From Azolla caroliniana (taxonomy: Eukaryota > Polypodiophyta): 64,000 nt of DNA. The position numbers and the translations under genes are program-made. The DNA lies in contig JBHGNT010000077.1 in NCBI GenBank assembly GCA_043228905.1, positions 1-64,000 on the forward strand. The letters are read 5' to 3'. The notes under the pieces were generated by a model. That model was not told where the DNA came from. It saw only the letters and a program-made list of their open reading frames with translations, and did not search any database. Shown here in pieces: positions 11,701 to 21,108 of the stretch. Each line of letters opens with the position of its first letter. Within the stretch, counting starts at the first letter, position 1.

Positions 11701-12276
11701 GCATGTGGCAGCACTGGAGCAGTGGACAAGGGAAAAAAGTTCCATGATGAGCTCATGAGTCGAGGATTGTTAGATAATGATGTCTTTCTAGGTACAGCAT
11801 TGGTGGATATGTATGCCAAATATGGTGAAATGGAAAAGGCTCAGAAAACGTTCGACAAGCTGCTTATTCGAAGTGTAGTTACATGGAATGCGTTGATGTT
11901 GGGTTACGCTCAGCAAGGGCTCTATGAGGAAGCATTGAATTGTTTTGAGCAAATGCAAAATGAGGGAGTCACTCCAGATGCAGTAACATTTCTTTGTGTG
12001 TTGAGCACATGCGGTCATTCTGGCCTTGTGGATGAAGGCCAAATGCGGTTTCTGAAAATGAGAAGAGAGTATGGGGTGACGCCAGACATCCAACACCATA
12101 CTTGCATGGTTGATCTTTTTGGGTGCGCTGGAATGTTTGACGAAGCAATCGCAGTGATTAGGGAGATGCCATCCTCTTCCGACTATGTGCTCTGGTGTAC
12201 TTTGTTAGGGGCATGCCAAAAGTGGGGTAATTTTGAGCTTGGAAGGCTGGCCTTTGAACAAGCAGCCAAAACCTGA
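8788..12276 (+). CDS. PLS-class pentatricopeptide repeat protein, ten PLS triplets, truncated E domain
   Basis: An intronless frame of 1162 residues. The first in-frame ATG after the upstream stop at 8719 is 8788; a short unrelated ATG frame at 8726 could act as a uORF. The N terminus (about residues 1-50) is rich in S/R/T, including a run of nine Thr, and could be an organelle transit peptide. Ten copies of a P(35)-L(36)-S(31) triplet follow, anchored by the MYAKCG motif at 9061, 9367, 9673, 9979, 10285, 10591, 10897, 11197, 11503 and 11809: the spacing is exactly 306 bp except one of 300. A final P2-L2-S2-like set and part of E1 (W-C-T-L-L-G-A-C) lead to an abrupt TGA. PLS proteins bind organellar RNA site-specifically, usually for C-to-U (and in ferns U-to-C) editing, through C-terminal E and DYW domains. 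This one ends before E2/DYW, so it would need a partner in trans or is a decaying gene. Confidence 0.93.
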   Translation: MVGLSRRLLMMSRSQSHYALIGKEKNEKYTTTTTTTTTNETCYAKEGIHYVALLKECAKRKDLKKGMSIHIDVLNKDLLRKSPYVGSTLVSMYAKCGALEKAQEVLDELPYRNVISWSALIAGYAEHEEGHKVFNCIEQMQSEGLSPDAVTFTAMLKACGRTRSIDKGREIHVEIVNKGLLGKDTILGNALMDMYAKCGELSKAREVLYELPARDIFSWNALITGYVQHGQCENALDCYRQMQNNHISPDVVSFVSILKACGLVQAVDKGKEVHQEIIDKGFLEKHAVLGNALVDMYAKFGALMKAQQILHELPVQDVVSWNALISGYVLKGLGEEALNCFEQMRCYGLSPDAITFICILNVCGSLRALDKGKKIHDEIVEKRLLEQHTALGNALLDMYAKCGVLTKAQQVLDELLVQDVVAWNALITGYAEQGKGEYALLCFERMQSDGLCPDVTTFTCILKACGSLRAIEKGKQVHNEIIHKQLLEKHVPLGNALVDMYAKCGALEKAQEVLERLPVRDVVSWNTLIAGYVQEGHCERALQCFEWMNNDGLSPDAITFVCILKACDKKKDLSRGNSVHADIMKRGGLQCSPHIGRSLVSMYAKCGALGKAEQVHEELSIRDVVSWSALIAGYTEQGQGQAAMHCFERMQNEGVIADTITFACVLKACGDIGVIEMGQQIHGEIASKELLGKPTILGCALVDMYAKCGELHRAQSVFSDLLVRDVISWNTLIEGYIQHGQDADALKCFEHMQNDGLPPNAVTFTCAVKACGCMRAIEKGKQFHIISKGFLEKSIELGNSLVGMYAKCGDLERAQEVLNELPVRDIVSWSALIGGYIRKGHCEDALIAFECMKHDGISPNIITFTCILKACSIIGELEKGKQIHDEIIDKGLVGNNIKLGNALVDMYAKCGALAKAHRILEELPIRDVVSWSTLIAGYAQHEQGEDALKCFDQMQTDGLFPNPITFTYILKACGSTGAVDKGKKFHDELMSRGLLDNDVFLGTALVDMYAKYGEMEKAQKTFDKLLIRSVVTWNALMLGYAQQGLYEEALNCFEQMQNEGVTPDAVTFLCVLSTCGHSGLVDEGQMRFLKMRREYGVTPDIQHHTCMVDLFGCAGMFDEAIAVIREMPSSSDYVLWCTLLGACQKWGNFELGRLAFEQAAKT

Positions 12277-12466
12277 TAACGTTTTGCTGGATAATATCAG
12301 TGCACACTATGTCGATGAAAAGTTGTTTATCCAATCATTGATTCGCTTGAAATATTGGCATCATCTGAATCCATTCAACTGGAGACTTAAAAAAGAAAAT
12401 ACTCAAGCAAATCAACCATGCTTTTGTCACCGAGATAAGATCATCAATTGTGAACACAGGTGGTAG
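12277..12466 (+). pseudogene. Possible frameshifted remnant of the PPR E domain
   Basis: Directly over the PPR stop, a second frame reads on as KPDNVLLDNISAHYVDEKLF for about 60 residues. The start resembles the E1/E2 junction of PLS proteins, where a stretch like D-x-x-N-x-x-x-Y follows the E1 helix. This suggests a one- or two-base indel near 12268-12276 truncated an originally longer protein. Similarity fades after about 20 residues and no DYW domain follows. Confidence 0.4.
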
Positions 12467-14121
12467 GGCACACGTGTACAGTAAAAGATTACGTCCCTTG
12501 TCATACCGTTATAAAAATATAACCAATAAGAGAGTAATTGTTGTATTCATTGTAGTGAGAAATTAGTTAGAAGGTAGAGCAAAATAAAAAACCCTCCTGT
12601 TTTAGTGTTGCTTATAATTTGATTTATATAAATCATTAGCATTTTCCATAGAATGTTGCCACGTTGATTCATGTTTTGCATAGTTGTTGGCTATTCAACC
12701 AATCTTCGTGGGAACGTGTCAATCTAAACTCGCCATGAGTTCCTCCATATTTTCACAATTAAATTCAACTTTTCAAAGAATGTGTTCCCATTTCTCATAA
12801 CGATTTGGTGATCATCAGTTCTACCAAGGGACTTTCCAGCCTACAACTTCATTAACATAAATGACCCAAATGGTATTAATACAATCATAAACACAAAGTG
12901 GGGATAACTTCAAAATCAAAAACATTAGATTGCTTAATTGTTGGCGGACAACAATTTGTATCATACCTATGGTCCATTCACCAACTGGAAAAGCATATGG
13001 AGCCTTGTACACTATATAATGTTTGACCATGATGATCAAGCAAACACCATGCAAGTCATTCTCCACTCCACCGACAACCCATTGTTTAGCATCTAATCTA
13101 CACTTTGAATGTATGTAGACTAAAACCCCAATTGAGCAAATCACTCCATTTCCAACAAGAATACCAAGGTAATGAAGTTGTGAAGAACAATATACCTTTT
13201 CTAAATTTCATTTATCAGTCTTGTTAATATCATACAATTTGTGAGCAGCTTGGAGCTATTTCCACTCCAATCAATCTTTATTTACAACTACATACAGCAT
13301 ACAACATCTCCCGTTTTTTATGTTCTCATATTAGGCTAATAGTATATGAACATGAACCATCAATAACATCTGATACAATTCCCTGATTAATATCGTACAA
13401 CTTGTGAGTAGCTTGTAGTTAATTCCACTCAATCAATCTTTATTAACAACTATGGCATGGCATACATTATCTCCATTTTTGAAGTCCTTATAGTACACAA
13501 ACATGAACCAACGATAATATCTGACATGCAGTGTGTGAAGGAATTGCTGTTCTCCCATGTTATCCCTTCTCAATAAGCAATCCAATCGGATGAACCCATT
13601 AACTTGGAGCTCATTAGGACCTTCACTAATTGTTGTTAGAGCATATGCACTTATATGGACAAGTGAATTTTTCTACCTCTCAAATTTAAAATAGTTGAAA
13701 CTTCGCCAACAGCCTAGAAGATTCTTGGGTCTCAATCATGTCCACAAAACTCTAATTAATATCTTACATCAATCATGCCTATTGAATCAGACTACTTGGG
13801 TCCCATTAAACTAGGATCCTAGACTACTTCATTAAAATAAATATTTGAATTAGAACCCAATTGCCTTGATTAACATCAATCACCACATTCATATAATAAA
13901 TCCAAGAATGATTGGTTTCAATCAACATCGAACTAAGACCATCATGCAAAGCATTAAAGCACTAGCAAAAAAATTTTAATTCTTTCGAATATACATCACA
14001 ATATGTTTATGTATAGAACAATTTTTGCATTTGTATTCACTAAATGAAATTTTGTGCACAACGGATTCCGCTTTCAAGATCAAACAGCCACTATATGTAG
14101 TTTAAAACAGCAATTTTGGCC
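12467..14121. other. Gene-free spacer between PPR and MRS2 genes
   Basis: AT-rich, with no supported coding region. It includes one tandem duplication (13223-13540) and the 3' flanks of the two convergent genes. Confidence 0.6.
13223..13540. repeat. Tandem duplication, period about 164 bp
   Basis: Both copies start with TTAATATC-TACAA-TTGTGAG (13223 and 13387) and share CAATCAATCTTTATT and AACATGAACCA blocks in the same order. Divergence of roughly one base in six suggests an old event. Confidence 0.75.
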
Positions 14122-17100
14122 TTACTCAAGCAGTCGCTTCCATTTGCACCATCCAATGACAAGCATATATACGATAACACAACCAACAGAAGAGCCACCG
14201 ATAGTCCATAAGAATTGGGATAGTGTACCAGTAGAAAACATGTCAATCTGAATGTTCATTCCAAACACGGCAGTCACAACAATGAACCCACTCAGCACGA
14301 GTGTCGCCGTTGTGAGCATTACACCCATCTGAAGTAGATGATTCTGTTTGTCATCCAACATGATGTTGATATAATCTTCAGTATCATCCACATACTCCCG
14401 AAGCTGCAACAGTACATTGCACACTTTAAGCAATAAATTTTCTTTTGTCCTAGCTTTCTACATTTTGTAATGACGTTCTTCCACTCTCTGCACTCATATA
14501 TCAGCATTTATAGGAGCTTGCATGTTATGCCATTTGGAATATGCAAAGTTTCTAGCTCGAACAGAAACATTTAACGGAACAAATTACCAGTAGTAAAAAA
14601 GAAGTAATTCTATTAAAGGTCTCACATGACGCTAATGGTAGAAGTGTATTGATTTAACTTTATTATTTCTACTTCGAGAAGCATCCAGAACAAAAGCAGG
14701 TTTAGTGGCAACAACATACCGCAGAAAGCTTGTTCAGTGTCCCATCAATTTGTACAAAATAAGCCTCTAAGAGCATTTCCAATTCTTCAACATCCAAATG
14801 CTTTGAACCTCCACTGCTACTACTCTTGGTACTATTCGTGCTTTCACGATCTGTGCCATGGATATTATCTTGCTTTAAAGCACCATCAAGCATCATCAAA
14901 GAGCCATGCCCATTCTGTAGTTGGCTGGCATTTCCATCTTCTAGAAGTCTGTATACATCAAAGAGGAAAATAGACTCAAATTTTCCAAGCATTTAAAAAC
15001 GAGATATGTACAGGACATGGTGGTGGAAATGGAAATGAATAATTGTTAAGATATATGTCACTAAACAATAGGTACATAAACATTGTATTTACAATGTTGG
15101 ATTAATTCCAGTCAATTGAAATTAGTATCAATTCATTAGCTAGAGGACAGTTCGCGTTATGCACATTTATTCAGTGTGTCTAGTACTGATATGTGGCACT
15201 GAACATAAGCATGGTGTCAAGATATGTCGTTAGGGAGAATGTGGATATAGAACCTTAGGAGTCGCTCACAGCTACATTCTTCTCCTCCTCAATTCAGTAG
15301 TTGACATGCTGAACTTGCAAATGCATCGATAGAGCAAAATATGTACTAGGAACCTGGTAAGGCTCCCCTTCCATGAATGTTATTAGAACTCATTGATGTA
15401 GAGTTCTGACAGAGCGTTCCGAATAAAAGGGAAGGCTGTTGCCTCACAAATGGTCCTACATGTACCACTCATCCCACCACCTCATAGTACTGTGTAGATT
15501 GACCTATTGAATCTCAAATACATTCATAATTTTCTTACGGAAGAGATATCTCTGGGTACAGTACAAGGAATAGTTTGTGGATGTCCACGATGAAATAATA
15601 TAATATTCTCAACAACTTGCATATTCTCCTCAACACCTTGCGAAATCTCACTGGTCCAGCTGCAGTGCTAGACCTAAACCCTGACCCAGAAGGATGTCCT
15701 GAAATATTATATCAGGGTTTAGGTTTAGGTTTAGGACTAGCACTGTAAGTGGATCCACCAGAATTTGTAAACTCACCCTACGGGGTTGGGCTGTCAGAAG
15801 CCCTGACATGTGTACTCCAAACTAAGAGGCTGCCCAACTTTTCCAAAATTTGAGAGGAATAAAGAGATAAACGCATCAATTCTCCATGAATGGCTAACTC
15901 TAGTTCATCAGTACCCTGGACAATCTCAAGCACTAATCCTCTGATTAGCATCAAGCAACTCCACTTCCCTTCTGTTATTTTATAATATCTTTGTTTGCCT
16001 TTCTTGTGGCTCTGTTATATATACATATGAGATTATAAATTTGCATATATTTAAGATATAGATAAAACATTTAGGGGCCCCTCTCTCTTCTCTATAAAAT
16101 CCTTCTACAACACTTATGATGCAAAAGAATAAAACAAGACACAGGCAACAGAGAACCCTGAATTTATGTCTAAAGAGATCATTCTTGCAGTTATCTTTCT
16201 TTTGTTGTACAGGTGTGTCTCCAGGGGCAGGGACACGATATTGATGTGATGGCAGAGGACATCAAATGCCCTTGGAATATCACTATTGTGAGAGATGGAT
16301 CAGGATGGTTCTGGCCACTGGATTTAACAATCGGCAACGGTTCGGTTTGAACCGAACCAAACCACGAAACCGCAGCTTAATGGCTTAAAGGTTTGGTTTG
16401 GTTCGATTCAGGAAGTGTTTTTTAACAGCTCAGTTTGGTTTGGGGATGAATGGTTCGGTTCGGTTTAATGGGTTTTTTTTTTTACAATTTTTGTTTTAAA
16501 ACAATCTTTTCATTTTAAGCCTAATTTTCACATATTAGGAAAATCTTTTAAATGTTGAAATTTTAAATTTTAAATAATGACAATTAAAATTTTAAATTTT
16601 GACCTAAGTTAAAAACCGAAACCGCAGTTTTAACAGTTTAATGGTTTAACGGTTTTGGTTCAAATGGTTACGTGGTTCAGTTCAAGTTTCAAATTTTTTA
16701 AACGGTTCAATTTCAAACAGGTTCAGTTTTGACACTCTCGAACCGAACTGAACCGTTGCCGATTGTTAACTGGATTGTAAAAATGTAGGACAGGTTTAGG
16801 GCCGATAAATCCAGCTTGGAATTTGTGTTTACTGATATCATGACTTAGAGAGAAGAAGATCTAGATTGGGGTTAATGTTTGTTATTATTATCTATTACAA
16901 TAAGGAAGGTTTGTTCAAATTCCCAGATTCCAATGTGCACCTTCATGTGTTTTCTATGTTTTCGTTTCCCTCTAGGTTATAGCATGTTTCCTTCACTCCA
17001 ATATAGTCTACTTACATCCTGAAATAAAATATATGATGTGCTAGGATGTATTGAAGCACCCTCTTTGGAAGTAAACTCATCCCCTTGTTTGTGCACAAAA

Positions 17101-19357
17101 AGAACCATCATTTATACTTTCTCCTCCACAATGGAAATTTTGGTCTAAATGTACTTTGGGAAATTTTGATGTTCATAAAAATAAGATTATCCCAAATCAC
17201 ATTTAGACATAATCCTATCCTCTTCAAGTTTATGCACATAGATACCAACCACAATTCACTCGTGTATTTTTTTGATATTATTAAGCTTTTTTGAGAGAAG
17301 AATACTTGGGATAAAAATCCTATCAAAACATACATGTCTTCTTCAACATCCGAGTCATTATTGTGCTCGAGCTGGCTAGAAAATTCATCGATACCATCTA
17401 AAGACATTCGTGAAGAATGACCATCCAAGTTCTGACCCATTAGTTTATCTGTCAGATACATCTCTGCCATGTCATCGTCATCATCCAGAAGTTGCTCAAG
17501 TTCATCCCTTACCTGTAATGTTCAAACTGTCAATTAACAAAGCATATTGACAACAAATATTCAATCTAATATGGGTTTAAAAAAGAGTAGGTAACGTGCC
17601 TAAGTGTATGCATACCTTTTGCACCCTCCCAGAAATTGTGACTAAGCGACTTTTTATTTGGCGAACTCTTTCCAAATTCAAAGTGCTAATCTTGGAAGTC
17701 AATTCATCCAGAGCTGGATATGCCTCATGCTCTAAATTTGTCGTCTGGCAAGTAAGTGGTTATGTTTGAGTATGGAACTAATGCTGTATAATAATACTCA
17801 ATATACAAACATTTTCTCAATATACCTCCAATTCAAGGGCACTACAGGCAGCTTCAAGGCAAACTTCAAGAGCACAAAACTCGAAAGGCAAAACCTTGGG
17901 GCCCATTGAACTGTCACGCTCATGCTTCTGACCCAATCCATGAACTTTCTGTGATAGAGAAGAAGATGAATCTTGTAGATAGGTGGGCGTCCTGTTCCTG
18001 TGCATATTACTTGATGGTGGTGATTTATTTGTGGCTTCTCCTTCGAGATCACTCAGTGCTTCTTCTCCACCGCCCGCCTCCTTCATCAATAGCAAAATGG
18101 CCAAAACTGCTTTTTAAGAACAAACAAATAAAATATCCATTCCGAGGGTTCTTCCATCTACGCAAGCTTCAAGGGTGTGTCTTAGAAACATCCATTCTTA
18201 GGTCTGTTCTACCATCAACATTTGAGAAAATAGTGAGCACATGCTTTGCTAGTAGGTCTTAAACTATAAAGTACGCAATTGTGGACCCCAAAAACACACA
18301 TTCCTTGGTTTGCTTCTATTTGGTGGGTCAAAACTCTTAGACCTAGACCTAAACTCCTTCATGACAAAACTTTAGAATCTAAAACCTAGATTTTAAAAGA
18401 TTTGACGAGAGCTAGTGTGTCCATTCCCAGTGTTGTTCCTAACACTGATAGTGTGACAATAGTGTTCATTTGTCAGCCTGAAAACCTTAACTGTTTGATA
18501 AACTCTAGATCCAAACAATTTCATGATGGGTCCTAAAATCTTGGTGTTTATTTTACCATGACGATTTGATAAAATAGAGAGCACAAACTTGAATGACTCC
18601 AAAACACTAACCTAAGCAAACAAACACCTGAGACCTAATAGAGAAAATTACCTAAATGTTTGCTTGTTTTCAGAAACGTGTGTAAGTTTGACCAAAGTGA
18701 CTTCTAATCATAAAATTAGAAAATTGGAAAAAGAACACTTTTGAAAATAAGTAAGCATGTTTTTTGAAAGTCTTGGATATAAATGCGTATTTTAGTCATT
18801 TTTTCTACATCATACCATAAAACTCGGGTCTCTAACCCTAACCCTAAAATATTGAAGACCCCAGCCCTAAAGACTTGCAAAATAAACACTTTAAAAGACG
18901 ACCATGAACCTATGATAATGAAAGTCAATGATGATTAAAAAAACCTTTTGAAGGCGACGCCGAAGATCAGATATAAAAGTCACCGTCGCAGCATGGTCTT
19001 TGGACTCAAGGAGGAGAACCTCTTGGGCAGTGATGATGGCCTTGATGTGTTCCAGGTTCACTACGATAGCTCGTTCTCGGCCAAGTATGGTGGAAGGATA
19101 GGAGAGGATGGGATCAAGGATGCGAAGATCACGTGCAGGGAGACCCGTCCGCCTCATGATCACATGCTTGCCCGCCTCCACCACCTGCTCCCGACCATCG
19201 GAGTCGATGAGGATCCATGTCCTCGTCCCAAGAGCCTTCTTCCTGATACCACCACTGGCCCCAGCCACGATGCAGGGGGCAGCAGTGCTACCGCTCACTC
19301 GCTCCTCCTCCCTACCCCCAACTGTCGTTGCCGCTGCAGCGGCTTTCCGTGACCTCA

Positions 19358-19358
<1 letters not shown>
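14122..19358 (-). CDS. MRS2/CorA-type magnesium transporter, six exons
   Basis: Exons, 5' to 3': 19358-18945, 18080-17826, 17744-17616, 17512-17334, 14948-14720, 14403-14122, giving 495 residues. Junctions are GT-AG and phases agree; the start of exon 2 (after an AAG acceptor at 18081) is the least certain. The N-terminal domain carries [20 protein letters not shown] and the [10 protein letters not shown] stretch, nearly identical to plant MRS2/MGT proteins. Exons 2-4 carry [14 protein letters not shown], the long coiled-coil helix and the [20 protein letters not shown] segment. Exon 6 has TM1 ending in the G-M-N selectivity motif (450-452) and TM2 (about 465-487). The family forms pentameric Mg2+ channels in plasma membrane, vacuole, plastid or mitochondria; the location here is not clear. 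ATG 19358 follows a GA-rich leader, and a further 27 codons upstream are open but only encode that repeat. The protein is longer than the usual 390-450 residues, mainly in linkers. Confidence 0.92.
15651..15761. repeat. Imperfect inverted repeat with telomere-like arms, in MRS2 intron 4
   Basis: The left arm (15651-15684) and right arm (15712-15761) pair through CTGGT, CAGTGCTAG and CCTAAACCCTGA blocks. The right arm has extra GGTTTA units. The arms contain plant telomere-type sequence, so it would form a hairpin in the pre-mRNA. Confidence 0.6.
16325..16768. mobile_element. hAT-type MITE, 444 bp, in MRS2 intron 4
   Basis: The element is bounded by terminal inverted repeats: TAACAATCGGCAACGGTTC at 16325 and its exact reverse complement ending at 16768, with imperfect pairing continuing inwards. 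It is flanked by a perfect 8-bp direct repeat ACTGGATT (16317-16324 and 16769-16776). An 8-bp target duplication is the signature of the hAT superfamily. The interior is AT-rich and has no transposase frame, so the copy is non-autonomous. The insertion lies deep in an intron of 2385 bp and should be spliced out. Confidence 0.9.
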
Positions 19359-19392
<34 letters not shown>

Positions 19393-19613
19393 ATCCATCC
19401 TTCTCTTCTCTTCTCTCTACGACAATTCTGTCTTTCCACTTGCCACGGTCGACAGGTTTTATTCTCTCTCTCTCTCTATCTCTGTCTCTCTGTCTCTCTG
19501 TCTCTGTCTATGATTTATTTCGCAAGAAGAATTGACTCAGATAGAAATTCTGTCTCTTCCTCCTCTTGCCACTCTCGACAGGTTCTTTCTCTCTCTCTCT
19601 CTCTCTCCCTCCC
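19323..19613. repeat. CT/GA-rich tracts around the MRS2 start
   Basis: (CT)n runs at about 19357-19384, 19464-19512 and 19589-19606. On the gene strand these are GA-rich leader sequence directly upstream of the MRS2 start, similar to GAGA-type promoter or 5' UTR tracts common in plant genes. The plus-strand Ser/Leu-rich frames over them are not genes. Confidence 0.7.
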
Positions 19614-21108
19614 TCCCTTGGCGATCATTCCATGGTGTGTGTATCATGCATTAAAAACAAGTAACCACACATGTGACAGATCCCCAAGCCCGATGACAAG
19701 TGCGCGAGAACATGTCTCTATGCTCCCCAAGCATCGTACAAGAGAACGTTTCCCATCTGCATTATTTTAGTGCTTCGACGCCCCTTCAATGTTGTCACAT
19801 TGAAATGGAATATGAAATTGGCATCCCATATCCAAACAGTCGCACCACATCATATTACATTTGGTAGTGTAACATATAGGCAACATTGCCTCCAACTAAT
19901 CTTTCTCTTTTTGCAATCTTTCATCATGCAAATATTATCTTCATAAATAGGATTCCCATCTTTGTACATCCTCAATACTCCCTTCAATTCCATGCTTACC
20001 ATCAAACATCATGCCATAGTCCCCCAAAAAAATTTCTTCATCTATGACACTAGGTAAACACATGACAACTTGGCATTTCGTAACAATGCATAAAAACTTG
20101 ATATATCTTAGACATGTAATCTTTCGACCAATTATACACTCGTCAATTAATCAAATAATTTGCTAGTAAATAGGGAGATAAGTTCTTGTATTAGAAGTTC
20201 CAATTTTGGTTGTTCATGTTTGGTAAATTGAGAGATGAGTTCATGTACTTTGAATCTATCACAATAAAGAATGAATGCTTTAAGTGGGATACCCCTAATA
20301 CTTACTGCACCTACATTATATAAGGCATGTCAACATCAACATTGTATAAGAAACAAAAATAGTTGTAAAATAGTTGTTTAACTTACGAATGTGTTATGTA
20401 ACATCAGATCATTTAGATTGGTTGACCCATGTCATAATTCCATTGTGTTTCAAATTACAACACAATTCTAGAACCTATCAAATTGCATATATTTTCACTG
20501 CTGCTTAATCTGTTGCTCAAAAGTAACCGTATTCAATTTTGGCTTTCCTGAATCTAATCACTTTACAGGATAGTTTTTCACCTTAAAAGTGAAGAGATGG
20601 ACTCATGAGTTCCTGTCCACTTCTGTATCATCACAATACGTTATAATTTATGCCCCTCATGTATATATTAGTATATTATTGAAAAGGAAATGTGTTATCA
20701 TTCATTGGCCCAAAAATATACAAATTGGTTATTTACATATTCTCCAAAACTCATCAATATTGGCAATAAACATCATCTGAAACAATTTTTAATACATATA
20801 ATTACAGAAAGCATACACGCTATTCACCAAAAAAGCGCTGTAAAAATAGATAATAAAAATCATGCAACCCCATCAATATAGTTGGCAACCTATGGGAACA
20901 GTTTTCCCAGTGAGACATAGCAACCATGCATAATGCATGCTGTGATAACTATTGTTCATATAAATTTCCATAAGCAATTGCAGAAGAAAAACACAGCATA
21001 TTCCAGGAAGAGCTTTTATTTCAGTTCAAGCACTTTTTTTATTGTGTACTACTTTGTCTAAAGTTTGAAGAAAAAGAGGAATCAACACTCTGAATCAAGT
21101 TGAACAAA
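19614..21108. other. Gene-free spacer
   Basis: AT-rich, short frames only, nothing recognised. It contains the MRS2 promoter side and the 3' flank of the OSCP gene. Confidence 0.6.

Noticed and set aside
9156-12099. Series of similar minus-strand frames within the PPR gene
   Set aside because: They recur every 306 bp because the sense gene is repetitive; no family matches.
18891-19439. Start of MRS2 at codons upstream of 19358
   Set aside because: The upstream frame encodes only a GA-repeat Arg-Glu run; conserved sequence begins after ATG 19358.
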